DNA from: Haloterrigena sp. H1
GTDB taxonomy: Archaea > Halobacteriota > Halobacteria > Halobacteriales > Natrialbaceae
Direction: 5' to 3'
NCBI RefSeq assembly: GCF_005938085.1
Contig: NZ_SMZK01000001.1
Location: 2,971,200 to 3,035,199, forward strand
DNA length: 64,000 bases
Shown piece by piece: positions 50,761 to 60,088 of the stretch. The number at the start of each line of letters is the position of its first letter. Within the stretch, counting starts at the first letter, position 1. Both the position numbers and the translations under genes were made by a program. The notes beneath the pieces were generated by a model, which ran no database searches, was not told the DNA's origin, and was given only the letters and a program-made list of their open reading frames with translations.

Positions 50761-51771
50761 TAGGTGAAGCGTTCCGAAACGAGTTCGAGAACCCGCTTCC
50801 GCGGACGATCTCCGTCGCACTCGTGGTGAGCGCGATCGGAATCGGAACGGCCGCGTTCCAGACAGGGAACATCGTCGGCGGTGCTGCCGGCCTGGCGACG
50901 ATCACCGGCGTCAGCGAGAACATCTGGGGTCCGATTATGGGCCTGATCGCCGCCGGACTGCTGTGGACGGGGAACTACAAACTAATCGAACGGGTCTTCA
51001 TCGGCCTCGTCGGGGTCATGGGCGCGGCGTTCCTGCTCAACGCCCTCATGGTCCGGCCGGACATCGGCGCGCTGGCTGGCGGACTCGTCCCGACGATTCC
51101 CGACGGGTCTGCATACCTCATCGCCGGCCTCATCGGAACCACCGTCGTCGGCTACAACCTGTTCCTGCACGCGAGTACCGTCCAGGAACGGTGGGACGGC
51201 GCGAGCGATCTCGCAGAGTGTCGCACGGACACGATCGGGATGGTCATCGTTGGCGGCCTCATCACGACGGCGATCGTCGTCACGGCCGCCGCGGTGTTCC
51301 CCGCGGGGACCGAGATCGAAAACGTCGGCGAGATGGGCGACCAGCTCGAGCCCGTCTTCGGCGGCTACGCGCTGACGTTCTTCTCGATCGGCCTGTTCGC
51401 GGCCGGCTTTACCAGCGCGATGAGTGCGCCGCTTGCCGGTGCCTACGCCACCGCCGGCGCGCTCGGCTGGGACCGTGACCTGACCTCGACGCGGTTCCGG
51501 GCGATCTGGATGACCATCCTCAGCGTCGGCATCGTCTTTTCGGCGCTCGACTACAATCCCATCCAGGTGATCGTCTTCGCACAGGTGGCCAACGGACTCC
51601 TGCTCCCGATTCTGGCCGTCTTCCTCATCTACGCGATGAACAACAGCGACCTGCTCGGCGAGTACACGAACACCACCCTCCAGAACGTTCTCGGTGGGCT
51701 CGTGACGCTCGTCGTCGTCGGCATCGGCCTGCGAACGCTCTACGACGTGCTGCTCGTCTAATGAAATTCAA

Positions 51772-53841
51772 ATGACGGAATCAACAAACCAGGACACGAA
51801 TTCGGACGCAATGACGCACAACGACTCGAGCGACGACGAGACACGGATCGGCGTCGACGTCGGCGGCACGTTTACCGACGTGGCGCTGTCGGTCGACGAC
51901 CGGCTCGTCACCGCGAAGGTGCCCTCGACCGAGCCCCAGCACGTCGGCGTGCTCGAGGGCATCGAAAAGGCGTGTGACGACGCCGACATCGCACCCGGCG
52001 ATATCGACGGCTTCGCCCACGCGATGACCGTCTCGGTCAACGCTTTGCTCGAACGCGGCGGCGCGCGGACAGCGCTGGTGACCACTGAAGGGTTCCGGGA
52101 CGTCCTCGAGATCGGACGGCAGGACCGGCCCGATCTATACGATCTCGAGGCCGAAAAACCCGATCCACTGGTGCCTCGAGAGCGGCGGTTCGAGGTCGAC
52201 GAACGGACGACCAAAGACGGCGTCGAACAACCAGTCGACGCCGCGGAGGTCCGCGAGCTGGCGGCGACGCTACGCGACAGCGATGTCGAGGCGGTCGCGG
52301 TCTCCCTGCTGCACGCCTACGCGGATCCCGAAAACGAGCGGATCGTCGCCGAGACGCTCCGCGAAGAACTAGACGTGCCCGTCTCTGCGTCCCACGAAGT
52401 GCTCGCGGAGTTCCGCGAGTTCGAGCGAACGTCGACGACGGCCGTCGACGCCTACGTCCGGCCGGCGATCGATACCTACGTCGGCCAACTGGTCGACGAA
52501 GCCAGCGAGGCGGGAATTCCGGCACCACGGATCATGCAGGCCAACGGTGGCATCGCCGATCCCGAAACCGTGCGCGAACACGCCGTGACGACGACGCTGT
52601 CGGGACCTGCCGCCGGCGTCGTGGGCGCCGCAGCGACCGTCGACGACGACGATGTCGAGGGACTCGTGACCTTCGACATGGGCGGCACCTCGAGCGACGT
52701 GAGCCTCGTCCGGGACGGACAGGCCGAACGGACGACCGACGCGGAAATCGACGGGTTGCCGATCCGAACGCCGATGGTCGACGTCAACACCGTCGGCGCA
52801 GGTGGCGGCTCGATCGCCTGGGTCGACGCCGGCGGCGCGCTCCGGGTCGGTCCGGAGTCCTCGGGCTCCCAGCCCGGCCCTGCCTGCTACGGCCGCGGTG
52901 GGACCAAGCCGACTGTCACGGACGCCAACGTCGTGCTGGGTTACATCGGTCCCGAGACTGCACTCGGCGGCGAGATGACCCTCGATATCGAGGCGGCCCG
53001 CGACGCGCTCGGTCGACTGGCCGACGAAGCCGGCCTCGAGGGGCCGCTCGAGGCGGCACAGGGCGTCTACCGTGTGGCGAATGCGACGATGACGCGGACG
53101 ATCCGCTCGGTGACCGTCGAGCGCGGCCACGACCCTCGTGAGTTCGCACTCGTCGCCTTCGGCGGTGCGGGCCCGATGCACGCCGCGGCACTGGCCGACT
53201 CGCTGTCGGTCGATCGCGTCGTCGTTCCGCGACCGGGTGGGGTCCTCTCGGCGTTTGGCCTGCTCGCAGCCGACGAGAGCTACGACGCCGTGCGAACGGT
53301 GGGCGTTGACCTCGACGGCGCAGACCGGACGACGCTCGAGAACGTCTACGACGACCTTGTGGGCGACGTGCTCGCGGATGCATCCGACCGGGACCCGGCA
53401 CAGGTCGAACGAGCAGCCGACTGCCGGTATGCGGGTCAGAGCTTCGAACTAACTGTCCCTGTCGACGAAGCGTTTGACGCAGCGGCGGTCGAAACGCGCT
53501 TCCACGACGCCCACGAGCGGACCTACGGCTACGCGATGGACGAATCGATCGAGGTCGTCAACCTCCGCGCGACGGCGACAGTCCCGGGCTCGGAGCCGGG
53601 GATCAGCCACGAGGGAACTGGCGACGCCGTCGTCGGCACCCGGGAGGCACATTTCCCCGAGGCCGGCGCGCGGGAGACGACGGTCTACGATTGGGATCGA
53701 CTCGAGACAGGCTCGTCGGTCGCGGGACCGGCAGTGCTCGAACAGGCAGAGAGTACGACGGTCGTCCCGCCGGCCTGGACCGGCGAAATCCTCGCCGATG
53801 GGACGCTCGTCATGACGCGAACGGAGGAGGAAGGACGATGA
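51772..53841 (+). CDS. hyuA: Hydantoinase/oxoprolinase subunit A
   Basis: A 689-residue ATP-dependent amidohydrolase subunit of the ASKHA fold. IGVDVGGTFTDVAL near residue 26 is the N-terminal phosphate-binding motif; MTVSVNALLERGGART, LVTFDMGGTSSDVSLV near residue 298 and GPACYGRGGTKPTVTDAN near residue 363 are family motifs. With HyuB it hydrolyses N-methylhydantoin, 5-oxoproline or related cyclic amides using ATP in the cytosol; the exact substrate is unknown. It starts 10 nt after the Nramp-related gene. Its TGA overlaps the ATG of hyuB by 4 nt. Confidence 0.9.
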   Translation: MTESTNQDTNSDAMTHNDSSDDETRIGVDVGGTFTDVALSVDDRLVTAKVPSTEPQHVGVLEGIEKACDDADIAPGDIDGFAHAMTVSVNALLERGGARTALVTTEGFRDVLEIGRQDRPDLYDLEAEKPDPLVPRERRFEVDERTTKDGVEQPVDAAEVRELAATLRDSDVEAVAVSLLHAYADPENERIVAETLREELDVPVSASHEVLAEFREFERTSTTAVDAYVRPAIDTYVGQLVDEASEAGIPAPRIMQANGGIADPETVREHAVTTTLSGPAAGVVGAAATVDDDDVEGLVTFDMGGTSSDVSLVRDGQAERTTDAEIDGLPIRTPMVDVNTVGAGGGSIAWVDAGGALRVGPESSGSQPGPACYGRGGTKPTVTDANVVLGYIGPETALGGEMTLDIEAARDALGRLADEAGLEGPLEAAQGVYRVANATMTRTIRSVTVERGHDPREFALVAFGGAGPMHAAALADSLSVDRVVVPRPGGVLSAFGLLAADESYDAVRTVGVDLDGADRTTLENVYDDLVGDVLADASDRDPAQVERAADCRYAGQSFELTVPVDEAFDAAAVETRFHDAHERTYGYAMDESIEVVNLRATATVPGSEPGISHEGTGDAVVGTREAHFPEAGARETTVYDWDRLETGSSVAGPAVLEQAESTTVVPPAWTGEILADGTLVMTRTEEEGR

Positions 53842-55427
53842 CAGGGGATTCGACAGCCGAGATGACAGACAGCATCGATCCAGTGACCCTCGAGGTCCTG
53901 CGCAACCAGCTCGAGAGCGTCGCCGAGGAGATGGGCCAGACCCTGATCCGCGGGGCCTACTCGCCGAACATCAAGGAGCGCCGCGACTGTTCGACGGCGC
54001 TGTTCGACGCCGAGGGGCAGATGATCGCCCAGGCCGAGCACATTCCGGTCCACCTCGGCGCGATGCCGGCCGCCGTCGAGGCCGTCCGCGAACACGACCC
54101 ACAGCCGGGCGACGTGTTCGTGCTCAACGACCCCTTCACCGGCGGGACGCACCTGCCGGACGTGACGATGGTCTCGCCGATCGCCCCCGACGAGGACATC
54201 GTCGGCTACGCGGTCTCCCGCGCTCATCACGCCGACGTCGGCGGGATGACCCCCGGCAGCATGCCCGCGGGCGCACAGGAGATCTATCAGGAAGGGCTTC
54301 GCCTGCCGCCGACCCGCCTCGTCGAGGCCGGCGAGACTCGTGAGGACGTCCGCGCGCTCGTGCTCGCGAACGTCCGCAACGCCCGCGAGCGCCGGGCCGA
54401 CCTCCGGGCACAGCAGGCAGCCAACGAACGCGCCGAGGAACGCCTCGCCGCGCTATTCGAAGAACACGGCCGCGAGACCGTCCTCACCGGGTTTGACGCC
54501 GTGATCGACTACTCGCGCGAACGGATCACCGACGAAATCGCAGCGCTGCCCGACGGCACCTACGAGGCCACCGACGTCCTCGAGGGCGACGGCGTGACCG
54601 ACGAGGACATCGAGATCAGCGTCACGGTGACGGTCGACGGCGAGGCGATCGACGTCGATTTCTCGGGGACCGCCGACCAGCTCGAGGGCAACCTCAACGC
54701 CCCGCTGGCGGTCGCGACGAGCGCCGTCTACTTCGTCGTGCGCTCGATCACCGATCCCGAGATCCCGCCGAATCACGGCTGTTACGAACCTGTAAGCGTC
54801 AATGCGCCCGAAGGGACGCTCCTGAATCCGGAGCCCCCGGCCGCCGTGGTCGGCGGCAACGTCGAGACCAGCCAGCGTGTCACCGACGTCGTCTTCACCG
54901 CGCTCGCGCAGGCGGCACCCGATCGCGTCCCCGCACAGGGCCAGGGGACGATGAACAACCTCACCATCGGGGCCCGGGACGGTTCGTTTACCTACTACGA
55001 GACGATCGCTGGCGGCTTCGGTGCCCGCGCCGAGCGCGACGGCATGGACGGCGTCCAGGTCGGCATGACCAACACGCTCAACACGCCGATCGAATCCCTC
55101 GAGACCGAGTATCCGCTGCGTGTCGAGCGCTACGCGCTCCGTGAGGGCAGCGGCGGCCGCGGCCGCCATCGCGGCGGACTGGGCCTCGAGCGCTCGGTCA
55201 CCGTCGAGAAAGCGTCGACGGTGTCGCTGCTGACCGAGCGCCGTCGCCACGCGCCGAAAGGCGTCGCCGGCGGTGAGGACGGCGCGACCGGCGAAAACCT
55301 GATCGACGGTGAGCCGGCACCCGCGAAAACGACAGTCGACGTCGACGCCGGGACGACGGTCACCGTCAAAACGCCCGGCGGCGGCGGCCACGGCAAACCG
55401 GTCGATGACGGTGGCGACAATGTCTGA
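53838..55427 (+). CDS. hyuB: Hydantoinase/oxoprolinase subunit B
   Basis: A 529-residue partner of Hyu[32 protein letters not shown] near residue 48, [14 protein letters not shown] near residue 97, [17 protein letters not shown] near residue 128 and [13 protein letters not shown] near the end are family hallmarks; the His/Asp residues bind the metal of the amidohydrolase. [23 protein letters not shown] is the late conserved block. The start (ATGA overlap with hyuA) has GGAGGAAGGA upstream, so translation is coupled. An Asp/Glu racemase-family gene overlaps its end by 8 nt. Confidence 0.95.
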   Translation: MTGDSTAEMTDSIDPVTLEVLRNQLESVAEEMGQTLIRGAYSPNIKERRDCSTALFDAEGQMIAQAEHIPVHLGAMPAAVEAVREHDPQPGDVFVLNDPFTGGTHLPDVTMVSPIAPDEDIVGYAVSRAHHADVGGMTPGSMPAGAQEIYQEGLRLPPTRLVEAGETREDVRALVLANVRNARERRADLRAQQAANERAEERLAALFEEHGRETVLTGFDAVIDYSRERITDEIAALPDGTYEATDVLEGDGVTDEDIEISVTVTVDGEAIDVDFSGTADQLEGNLNAPLAVATSAVYFVVRSITDPEIPPNHGCYEPVSVNAPEGTLLNPEPPAAVVGGNVETSQRVTDVVFTALAQAAPDRVPAQGQGTMNNLTIGARDGSFTYYETIAGGFGARAERDGMDGVQVGMTNTLNTPIESLETEYPLRVERYALREGSGGRGRHRGGLGLERSVTVEKASTVSLLTERRRHAPKGVAGGEDGATGENLIDGEPAPAKTTVDVDAGTTVTVKTPGGGGHGKPVDDGGDNV

Positions 55428-56145
55428 GCCGAGCGAGCGCTCCGAACGAGTTGGGCTGGTCGTTCCCTCGTCGAACACGACGGCCGAACCCGAGTTTCGG
55501 GCGCATCTCCCGGCGTCGGTCACCGTCCATGGCGCGCGCATGGCCCTCGAGTCGGTCACTGTCGACGAACTCGACGCGATGAGCGACGACGCGGCCCGCG
55601 CCGCCGAACTGCTCGGCCACGCCGACTTGGACGCGGTCGCCTACGCCTGTACCACCGGTAGCTTACTCCACGGGCCGGGATTCGACGCCGAGCTCGAGGA
55701 GCGACTGACCGAGGCGGCCGGCGTCCCAGCAGTGGCAACGGCCCGCTCGGTCGTCCGCGGGCTCGAGGCGCTCGACGCCGAGCGCATCGCGGTCGTGACA
55801 CCCTATACCAGCGACCTCGACGAAAAAGAGCAGGACTTCCTCGAAGCAGCGGGGTTCGAGGTCGCATCGATCGACGGCCGGGGACTCGAAGCGAACACGG
55901 CCATCGGCGCGCTGACGCCCGACGACGCGTCTCAGCAGGTGCGTGAGCACGTCGATCCCGCCGCCCTCGACGCTGTCTTCGTCTCCTGTACGAACTACCG
56001 CTCGCTCGCCGCAGTCGAGGACCTCGAGGCGACGCTCGGAGTCCCGGTCGTCACCAGCAACGGCGCGACGCTGTGGGATCTCTGTGGAGCGGCGGATATC
56101 GCAGTCGACGGCCCGGGAACGCTGTTCGAGCGCGACGGCCAGTGA
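55420..56145 (+). CDS. Asp/Glu racemase-superfamily protein (maleate isomerase-like)
   Basis: A 241-residue enzyme of the Asp/Glu racemase superfamily, nearest to the maleate cis-trans isomerase/arylmalonate decarboxylase branch. VGLVVPSSNTTAEPEF at the N terminus is typical, YACTTGSLLHGPGF near residue 69 holds the first active-site Cys and VFVSCTNYRSL near residue 189 the second. It might racemise or isomerise the acid released by HyuAB (hydantoin racemases belong to the same superfamily). The ATG at 55420 overlaps the hyuB stop by 8 nt, so it is the last gene of the operon. Confidence 0.85.
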   Translation: MSEPSERSERVGLVVPSSNTTAEPEFRAHLPASVTVHGARMALESVTVDELDAMSDDAARAAELLGHADLDAVAYACTTGSLLHGPGFDAELEERLTEAAGVPAVATARSVVRGLEALDAERIAVVTPYTSDLDEKEQDFLEAAGFEVASIDGRGLEANTAIGALTPDDASQQVREHVDPAALDAVFVSCTNYRSLAAVEDLEATLGVPVVTSNGATLWDLCGAADIAVDGPGTLFERDGQ

Positions 56146-56254
56146 TCACGGTCTAGGGTCATCGAGCGACTTGGCGTTCGGACTCGAGGCAACAATCGGC
56201 GACTCCATTCTCCGGTGACGGTGCGCTTTTGACGGCGCTGCCCTACGCTTCGGT

Positions 56255-57028
56255 ATGAAGCTCAACGGCGTGGCGGACCTGCCCGAGATCCGCCCCGGCG
56301 ACGACATCGCCGCGCTCGTCGCGGAGCGGGCCGCCCTCGAGCCCGGCGACGTACTCACCGTCGCGAGTACGATCGTCTCGAAAGCCGAGGGCCGGACGGC
56401 CGATCTCGCCGACTACCCCGTCAGCGGCCGCGCCCGGGAGATCGCCGACCGCATCGAAACCGTGGCCGGCGAGGAGAAGGATCCGCGGTTCGCACAGGCA
56501 GTCTTAGAGGAGAGCACGGAACTGCTGATCGACTGTCCGTTCCTGCTGGCCGAAACCCGCTTCGGGCACATCGCGCCGAACGCGGGGATCGATCGCTCGA
56601 ACGTGCCCGACCACGACCTGTTGTTGCTACCGAAGCGACCGAGCGAGAGCGCCGAGCGGATCCGTGCGGGGCTCGCACAGCGGGGCATCGAGGACGTCGC
56701 GGTGATCGTCACGGACACCTGCGGGCGATCGTTTCGCCACGGTCAACAGGGCGTCGCGATCGGCTGGGCCGGCATGCCGGCGAGCCGGGACTGGCGCGGC
56801 GAACGCGACCGGGACGGCCACGAACTCGGCGTCACGGTCCAGTCCGTGGTCGACGAACTCGCGGCCGCCGCGAACCTCGTGACCGGAGAGGGAGCCGGCG
56901 GGACGCCCGCCGTGGTCGTCCGCGACTGGGCGTTTGGCGACCACGACGGGAGCGACGAACTGTTTCGCGCCGTCGAGGAGGATTTCGTTCGGCAGGCGCT
57001 GCGAGAATGGAGCTTTGACGACACATGA
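56255..57028 (+). CDS. cofE: Coenzyme F420-0:L-glutamate ligase CofE
   Basis: A 257-residue enzyme that adds glutamates to F420-0 using GTP, the last step of F420 synthesis. VLTVASTIVSKAEGR near residue 34, HIAPNAGIDRSNV near residue 100, TDTCGRSFRHGQQGVAIG near residue 145 and GEGAGGTPAVVVRDW near residue 212 match the family. TGCGCTTTTGACGG at 56222-56235 is a TATA-like box ~27 nt before the ATG. Its stop overlaps the start of mer by 4 nt, so maturation of F420 is directly coupled to an F420-using enzyme. Confidence 0.95.
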   Translation: MKLNGVADLPEIRPGDDIAALVAERAALEPGDVLTVASTIVSKAEGRTADLADYPVSGRAREIADRIETVAGEEKDPRFAQAVLEESTELLIDCPFLLAETRFGHIAPNAGIDRSNVPDHDLLLLPKRPSESAERIRAGLAQRGIEDVAVIVTDTCGRSFRHGQQGVAIGWAGMPASRDWRGERDRDGHELGVTVQSVVDELAAAANLVTGEGAGGTPAVVVRDWAFGDHDGSDELFRAVEEDFVRQALREWSFDDT

Positions 57029-58062
57029 CAGACACCACTGACTCGAGCGACGACGTACCGACCGCAAACGACGACCCGACGTGGGCCATCGAACTCACGC
57101 CCGAACACCCGCCGGATCGGATCGCCGACCTCGCGACGCTGGCCGAAAAAGAGGGGTTCGACATCGCCTTTGCGAGCAGCCACTACTTCAACCGCGACCC
57201 GTTCGTGGTGTGCTCGCGGATGGCCGACGCCACCGACGAGCTCCGGCTGGGGCCGGGCGTGGTCAATCCCTACGAGACCCACCCCGTGAAACTCGCAGCG
57301 CAGGTGGCGACGATCGACGAGGTCAGCGACGGTCGCGCGGTCTTCGGCGTCGGTGCCGGGGACCGCTCTTCGCTGTCGAACCTGGGGATCGACCGCGACA
57401 GGCCGCTCCGGCGCGTCCTCGAGACGTTCGATCTCGCGCGCGACCTCTGGGCCGGCGAGACGGTCACCCACGACGGAACCTTCAGCGCGACCGACGCCTC
57501 GCTGAATCTCGAGCCCCCATCCGGGCAGATCCCGACCTACGTCGGCGCACAGGGGCCGCACATGCTCCGGATGAGCGCGAAACACGCTGACGGCGCGCTG
57601 GTCAACGCCTCGCATCCGAAAGACCTCGAGTGGGCCGCGGGCCAACTCCAAAAAGGGCTGGCAGAGCGGCCGGACGACTACGGCGACTTCGAGGCGCTCG
57701 CGTTCGCGAGCGTCAGCGTCGCCGGCAGCGAGGACGAGGCACGCGAGGTGGCCCGCCCGCCCGTCGCCTTCATCGTCGGTGGGGCCGCAGAACCGGTCCT
57801 CGAGCGCCACGACATCGACCGCGAGGCCGCCACTGCCGTGAGCAAGGCACTCGAGCAAGGAGAGCTTACCGAGGCATTCGGTCACGTCACCCCGGCAATG
57901 ATCGACGCCTTCTGTATCGCGGGGACGACGGAAACGGTCGCCGACCGGTTCGCAGCGGCGCTCGAGCACGTCGACGGCATCGTCGTGGGCTCGCCGCTTG
58001 GGCCGGAGCTCGAGGATGCAATCGAACGGGCGAGCGAGGCGCTCGCTCGTGCGACTCAGTGA
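57025..58062 (+). CDS. mer: 5,10-methylenetetrahydromethanopterin reductase-like F420 enzyme
   Basis: A 345-residue luciferase-like TIM barrel. WAIELTPEHPPDRIADLATLAEKEGFDIAFASSHYFNRDPFV at the N terminus, GPGVVNPYETHPVKLAAQVATIDEVSDGRAVFGVGAGDR near residue 78 and PTYVGAQGPHMLRMSAKHADGALVN near residue 172 match the F420-dependent Mer family. In haloarchaea, which lack methanogenesis, Mer-like enzymes act on tetrahydrofolate or another one-carbon carrier; the exact substrate is inferred. The first ~20 residues are an acidic extension. It overlaps cofE by 4 nt. Confidence 0.85.
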   Translation: MTDTTDSSDDVPTANDDPTWAIELTPEHPPDRIADLATLAEKEGFDIAFASSHYFNRDPFVVCSRMADATDELRLGPGVVNPYETHPVKLAAQVATIDEVSDGRAVFGVGAGDRSSLSNLGIDRDRPLRRVLETFDLARDLWAGETVTHDGTFSATDASLNLEPPSGQIPTYVGAQGPHMLRMSAKHADGALVNASHPKDLEWAAGQLQKGLAERPDDYGDFEALAFASVSVAGSEDEAREVARPPVAFIVGGAAEPVLERHDIDREAATAVSKALEQGELTEAFGHVTPAMIDAFCIAGTTETVADRFAAALEHVDGIVVGSPLGPELEDAIERASEALARATQ

Positions 58063-58098
58063 CGGAACAATTGCAAAAACGAAACCACGGGATCAGCC

Positions 58099-58293
58099 TT
58101 AGCTCGCGGTGAAGAGGTTGCCAACGGCACCGAGCGTCAGCAGGCCGAAGACGGCCATCGAGAACGCGACGATGAGCCCGCCGACGAGGACGAGCAGGGG
58201 CGCGAGGCCATCGCCCATCGCCACGTCGCTAAAGAGGCTAATCATATCACTGATGTTTTCCACGATAATGTTCATCGGTGTGATGGTGTCCAT
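58099..58293 (-). CDS. Small one/two-helix membrane protein
   Basis: A 64-residue protein with a long hydrophobic stretch near the C terminus (APLLVLVGGLIVAFSMAVFGLLTLGAVGNLF), which would form one long or two short helices, and an N-terminal amphipathic segment (NIIVENISDMISLFSDV). No family recognised. It resembles small membrane proteins conserved among haloarchaea. It converges with mer and is divergent from the zinc-ribbon protein gene (87 nt). Confidence 0.6.
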   Translation of the reverse strand: MDTITPMNIIVENISDMISLFSDVAMGDGLAPLLVLVGGLIVAFSMAVFGLLTLGAVGNLFTAS

Positions 58294-58379
58294 ATTCGGG
58301 GGTTGTTATCGATGGTACTTGGCCGTGCCGGTCCCGCGCCGACGGAGCGATTATACCGGCGGCGGACCTACCCCGACGC

Positions 58380-58607
58380 GTGACCGACGACGCGACGCTC
58401 TCCGAGTTTACGTCCATCGACGACGCAGCAGCGGACTCGAGTACCGACGCCGGTGCCCCCGCATCGGAGACGGACCCCGCGACGGAGACGGCCACCCAGT
58501 CGACGTACGCCTGGGGCGAGTACACCTGCGCCCAGTGTGAGCAGGCGACCGACCGCGTCTGGCGCGACGACGGCAACCTCGTCTGTCCCAACTGCAAAGC
58601 GTGGTAA
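58380..58607 (+). CDS. Small zinc-ribbon protein
   Basis: A 75-residue protein. The first ~45 residues are an acidic, disordered region (SSTDAGAPASETDPATETA). The C terminus is a small zinc ribbon, YTCAQCEQATDRVWRDDGNLVCPNCKAW, with two Cys-x2-Cys pairs. This fits the haloarchaeal DUF7573-type small zinc proteins, with the DUF number given from memory. The GTG at 58380 is preceded by GATTATACC at 58349-58357, ~27 nt upstream. Small zinc proteins of this kind often act as protein- or nucleic-acid-binding adaptors. Confidence 0.75.
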   Translation: MTDDATLSEFTSIDDAAADSSTDAGAPASETDPATETATQSTYAWGEYTCAQCEQATDRVWRDDGNLVCPNCKAW

Positions 58608-58702
58608 GGTCGGCTGAGACCGGCAATAGCGTCCATCTCGAGGCGACCTTGCGAGTGTGCTCCCGAAGTTTTATGTCTTCGTCGGGGCTTTGTTCACCTG
58701 CA

Positions 58703-58897
58703 ATGGCGAAAGGTACGGTCGCATTCTTCAACGACACTGGCGGCTACGGATTCATCGAGACTGACGACGCGGACGAGGACGTGTTCTTCCACATGGAGGA
58801 CATCGGCGGTCCTGACTTAGAAGAGGGTCAGGAGCTGGAGTTCGACATCGAGGAGGCCGAGAAGGGGCCACGCGCGACCAACGTCGAGCGGCTCTAG
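58703..58897 (+). CDS. cspA: Cold-shock protein
   Basis: A 64-residue OB-fold protein. KGTVAFFNDTGGYGFIETD carries the RNP1-like motif and VFFHMEDIGG the RNP2-like motif, and the C-terminal strand ends ATNVERL. It binds single-stranded RNA or DNA in the cytosol. AGTTTTATGTC at 58667-58677 lies ~30 nt before the ATG, giving a leader of only a few nt. The haloarchaeal version is more acidic than bacterial CspA. Confidence 0.95.
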   Translation: MAKGTVAFFNDTGGYGFIETDDADEDVFFHMEDIGGPDLEEGQELEFDIEEAEKGPRATNVERL

Positions 58898-59107
58898 GCA
58901 GGTCCGATAGGAGGTATCGTTTTCCGACCGCAACGTACGTAGCGGCAGCGCTTGCGTGAGCACGTTCGTGAAACACTGACGGTTCGAGCGACTGCTATCG
59001 GCGGCCGCGTATTCTCCTATAGGTGTCATTCATGCATCACAAAACATATGGGCCGAAGCGATGGATAGCGTCGTAATGGCCGAGTCCCCGCCAAGCCCCT
59101 CCAGAGT

Positions 59108-60088
59108 ATGACTGATACGAATTCGACAGGAAATGCAAGTACCGAGCCAGCGGCTGACGGCGACGCCGTTCAGACCGGAACAGTCGAACGGCTCTGTGCT
59201 GACATCGAAGCGAACGTCTCTCGCGTCATCGTCGGCCACGAGGACGTCATCGAACACGTCGTCACCGCCCTGCTGGGCCGTGGTCACGTCTTACTCGACG
59301 ACGTCCCCGGCGTCGGCAAGACCATGCTCGCGCGGTCGATCGCTCGCTCGGTCGACTGTTCGTTCAGCCGCATCCAGTTTACGCCCGATCTCCTCCCGAC
59401 CGATGTCACCGGCGTGAACGTCTTCAACCAGCAAACCCGCGAGTTCGAGTTCCAGCCCGGTCCCGTCTTCGGCAACATCGTGCTCGGCGACGAGATCAAC
59501 CGCGCGCCGCCGAAGACCCAGGCAGCGTTGCTCGAGGCGATGGAAGAACAACAGGTCACCACTGACGGCCAGACGCGGACGCTACCGACGCCGTTTACCG
59601 TGATCGCGACCCAGAACGCCGTCGAGCCGAACCGGACCTACGACCTGCCCTTCGCCGAGGTCGATCGCTTCATGAAGAAACTCCGACTGGGGTATCCCGA
59701 GCCCGACGAGGAGGCCGACCTGCTCGGCCGGACCGTCGGCGACCACCCCATCGAGTCGCTTGAGCCGGTGACCGACCGTGAGACGCTCGTTGCCGCCCGC
59801 GAAACCGTCTCGAGAGTGCAGGTCGCACAGCCGGTTCGAGAGTACGTGACGCGACTCGCCGCGTACACCCGCGAGCACGCCCACATCGGCGTCAGCCCCC
59901 GCGGAACGATCTCGCTGTTGCGCGCAGCACAAGCGCGTGCCGCCGCAACCGGCCGGGCGTACGTGTTCCCCGACGACGTCCAGACCGAGGCCCCCGTCGT
60001 CATGAGCCATCGGATCAAAACGGCCGACCGTGATCGTGACGGGGACGCGATCGTCGCCGACGCGCTCGAGCGCGTCCCCATCGAATGA
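59108..60088 (+). CDS. moxR: MoxR-type AAA+ ATPase
   Basis: A 326-residue AAA+ ATPase. Walker A DDVPGVGKTML at residue ~65, Walker B LGDEINRAPPKTQAALLEAM near residue 128, the sensor region FTVIATQNAVE, and arginine-rich GVSPRGTISLLRAAQARAA near the end are the MoxR signature. MoxR proteins act as chaperones for assembly of VWA-type protein complexes. It forms an operon with the DUF58 gene (4-nt overlap) and the transglutaminase-domain gene downstream, a widely conserved set. Confidence 0.9.
   Translation: MTDTNSTGNASTEPAADGDAVQTGTVERLCADIEANVSRVIVGHEDVIEHVVTALLGRGHVLLDDVPGVGKTMLARSIARSVDCSFSRIQFTPDLLPTDVTGVNVFNQQTREFEFQPGPVFGNIVLGDEINRAPPKTQAALLEAMEEQQVTTDGQTRTLPTPFTVIATQNAVEPNRTYDLPFAEVDRFMKKLRLGYPEPDEEADLLGRTVGDHPIESLEPVTDRETLVAARETVSRVQVAQPVREYVTRLAAYTREHAHIGVSPRGTISLLRAAQARAAATGRAYVFPDDVQTEAPVVMSHRIKTADRDRDGDAIVADALERVPIE

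Larger units (their letters stand above)
49357..51761 (+). pseudogene. Nramp-related transporter gene split by an insertion sequence
   Basis: Two parts, 49357-49563 and 50763-51761, join into one ~403-residue Nramp-like protein when the IS630-type element and one TA are removed: ARLGLISKEGL continues as GEAFRNEFENPL. About 11 helices are present. Key metal ligands of true Nramp proteins are changed: the DPGN motif in helix 1 reads GPGT (AFVGPGTVTT), and MPH in helix 6 reads VGY (VVGYNLFLHAS). The original protein may not have carried a divalent metal. The gene ends 10 nt before hyuA, so both belonged to one operon. The break after residue ~69 should destroy function. Confidence 0.85.
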
